In this document: positions 63,108-64,000 of the stretch, in pieces
Position numbering within the stretch: the stretch's first letter is position 1
Layout: the number at the start of each line of letters is the position of its first letter
Translations under genes and position numbers: made by a program
DNA from: Lewinella sp038528965
GTDB taxonomy: Bacteria > Bacteroidota > Bacteroidia > Chitinophagales > Saprospiraceae
Reading direction: 5' to 3'
DNA: 64,000 nt
Assembly (NCBI GenBank): GCA_038528965.1
Contig: JBCBEC010000008.1
Coordinates: 62,001 to 126,000 of the forward strand
Notes under the pieces: model-generated
Told to the model about the DNA's origin: nothing
The model's database searches: none
The model's input: the letters and a program-made list of their open reading frames with translations, nothing else

Positions 63108-64000
63108 ATGAAAAAAAGCATATTTTTTTTCTGGACCTTGCTATTTCTATTCCTGGCAGCCCCCCTTTCAGCGCAAACAAAGCAGCAGGAAGAAGATGCC
63201 CGTTATATCCGCCAAATCTACGATACCGCTCTCACGGAAGCCTCTTGTTATGATTGGCTCTACCACATGTGTAAAGGCATTGGTGGGCGCCTGGCGGGCA
63301 GTCCAGAGTCGGCAGCAGCCATCTCCTACACGAACCACATTTTGGATACGCTAGATATAGATTCTGTCTACCTACAAGCGTGTACGGTGCCCACCTGGGT
63401 ACGCGGTGACGTAGAGCAGGTACGCATCATCAATTCCGATCAAATCGGCACCCAGGAGTTACGAGCAGTTGCCTTGGGACATAGCATTGGTACTGGTAAT
63501 AATGGCATCGCGGGTGAAGTTGTCGAAGTGCTCAGCTTGGACGAAGTAGAAAAGCTTGGGCAAGACAGTATTGCTGGAAAGATCGTGTTCTACAACCGCC
63601 CGATGAACCCTACCCAGCTGAATACCTTTTCTGCCTACGGCGGCGCGGTGGATCAACGCGGCATTGGCGCCTCCAAAGCCTCAGAATACGGAGCTATTGG
63701 CACTCTAGTTCGTTCTATGACTACCCGCCTGGACGATGTACCACACACCGGTGCCATGGGATACCAAGAGGGTGTAACGCCCATTCCCGCGATGGCAATT
63801 AGTACGAATGATGCGGAGTTACTGAGTCGTTTACTGGAAAAAGAAGTGGTCAAGGTATTTATGCGTTCCACTTGTGAACGCACGCCTCCTGCTACCTCCT
63901 ACAATGTGATCGGGGAAATAAAAGGTAGCACCTACCCCGATGAGATCATCTTAGTCGGCGGCCATCTTGACTCTTGGGATATAGGTGAAGGTGCACACGA
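63108..64000 (+). CDS. M28-family peptidase with PA-type insert (3' end outside window)
   Basis: The ATG at 63108 opens a signal peptide (MKKSIFFFWTLLFLFLAAPL, then SAQ), and the frame is open to the window end (297 codons seen). Residues about 55-65 (GGRLAGSPESAAA) and the insert about 125-255 (a protease-associated domain: SIAGKIVFYNRP, VTPIPAMAIS) match aminopeptidases of the carboxypeptidase Q type. The zinc-site text GGHLDSWDIGEGAH starts at about residue 284, giving the first ligands His and Asp. Predicted periplasmic or secreted exopeptidase. Remaining metal ligands lie beyond the window. Confidence 0.85.
   Translation, partial: MKKSIFFFWTLLFLFLAAPLSAQTKQQEEDARYIRQIYDTALTEASCYDWLYHMCKGIGGRLAGSPESAAAISYTNHILDTLDIDSVYLQACTVPTWVRGDVEQVRIINSDQIGTQELRAVALGHSIGTGNNGIAGEVVEVLSLDEVEKLGQDSIAGKIVFYNRPMNPTQLNTFSAYGGAVDQRGIGASKASEYGAIGTLVRSMTTRLDDVPHTGAMGYQEGVTPIPAMAISTNDAELLSRLLEKEVVKVFMRSTCERTPPATSYNVIGEIKGSTYPDEIILVGGHLDSWDIGEGAH

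Noticed and set aside
1..64000. tRNA, rRNA and CRISPR
   Set aside because: I looked for clover-leaf ends, rRNA core words and regularly spaced repeats and saw none. The repeats present are dispersed palindromes without spacers.

Overview
The window reads as chromosomal DNA of a Bacteroidota bacterium, most likely of the Saprospirales / Lewinella type. The main reasons are nine secreted proteins that end in a type IX secretion (T9SS) C-terminal sorting domain with the YPNP-type motif, Bacteroidota-type families (a DUF2911 protein, a YbiT-type ABC-F protein, a CarB without its allosteric domain), and a few TAnnTTTG-type promoter elements. The assignment is by recognition only. I see no rRNA, tRNA, CRISPR array or intact insertion sequence.

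Layout. 1-6.9 kb: the tail of an unknown gene, three secreted T9SS proteins (one frameshifted) and a lipoprotein, in a loosely packed, repeat-rich stretch. 6.9-18.3 kb: an ABC-F ATPase, an SGLT-like sodium/solute symporter, a secreted zincin-type metalloprotease, a parallel beta-helix T9SS protein and a large lipoprotein. 18.5-24.8 kb: a divergent cassette made of an ECF sigma factor plus a membrane-anchored TPR protein (minus strand), and a subtilase-like T9SS protein plus a TPR-CHAT caspase-like protein (plus strand). 25-36 kb: a DUF2911-DUF6503 fusion, a GreA/GreB-like protein, an orphan ExbD, HemJ, a beta-propeller T9SS protein, a doubly broken secreted-protein gene, CarB, and a shrunken T9SS protein. 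36.7-49.3 kb: ClpB, a double zinc-ribbon lipoprotein, a polytopic membrane protein, a VOC protein, an MlrC-like M81 protein, a BNR-repeat lipoprotein, ThiL, a lactonase, a TerB-like protein and a gamma-carbonic-anhydrase-like protein. 49.5-57 kb: a trypsin-like T9SS protease, a MarR regulator, a SnoaL lipoprotein and an AraC regulator. 55.8-61.7 kb: a TetR-controlled operon for a Lol-like ABC export route with an outer-membrane barrel. The last 2.2 kb holds a long non-coding region with a candidate tiny mRNA/sRNA, and the first 297 codons of an M28 peptidase.

The best candidate for an undescribed system is the sigma / TPR / subtilase / CHAT cassette. A near-identical bipartite promoter-like element (TTTGTCACG, 16-17 nt, TGTATATAG) stands in front of both divergent operons, and a weaker third copy in the same gap precedes a sequence that could form a small structured RNA with a terminator-like hairpin. 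My inference is that the sigma factor controls its own gene and a two-protease output module. The second candidate is the TetR / LolA-like / FtsX / FtsX / ATPase / barrel operon. Intergenic DNA is rich in dispersed palindromes, including a MITE-like hairpin and a 66-bp inverted repeat pair 6 kb apart.
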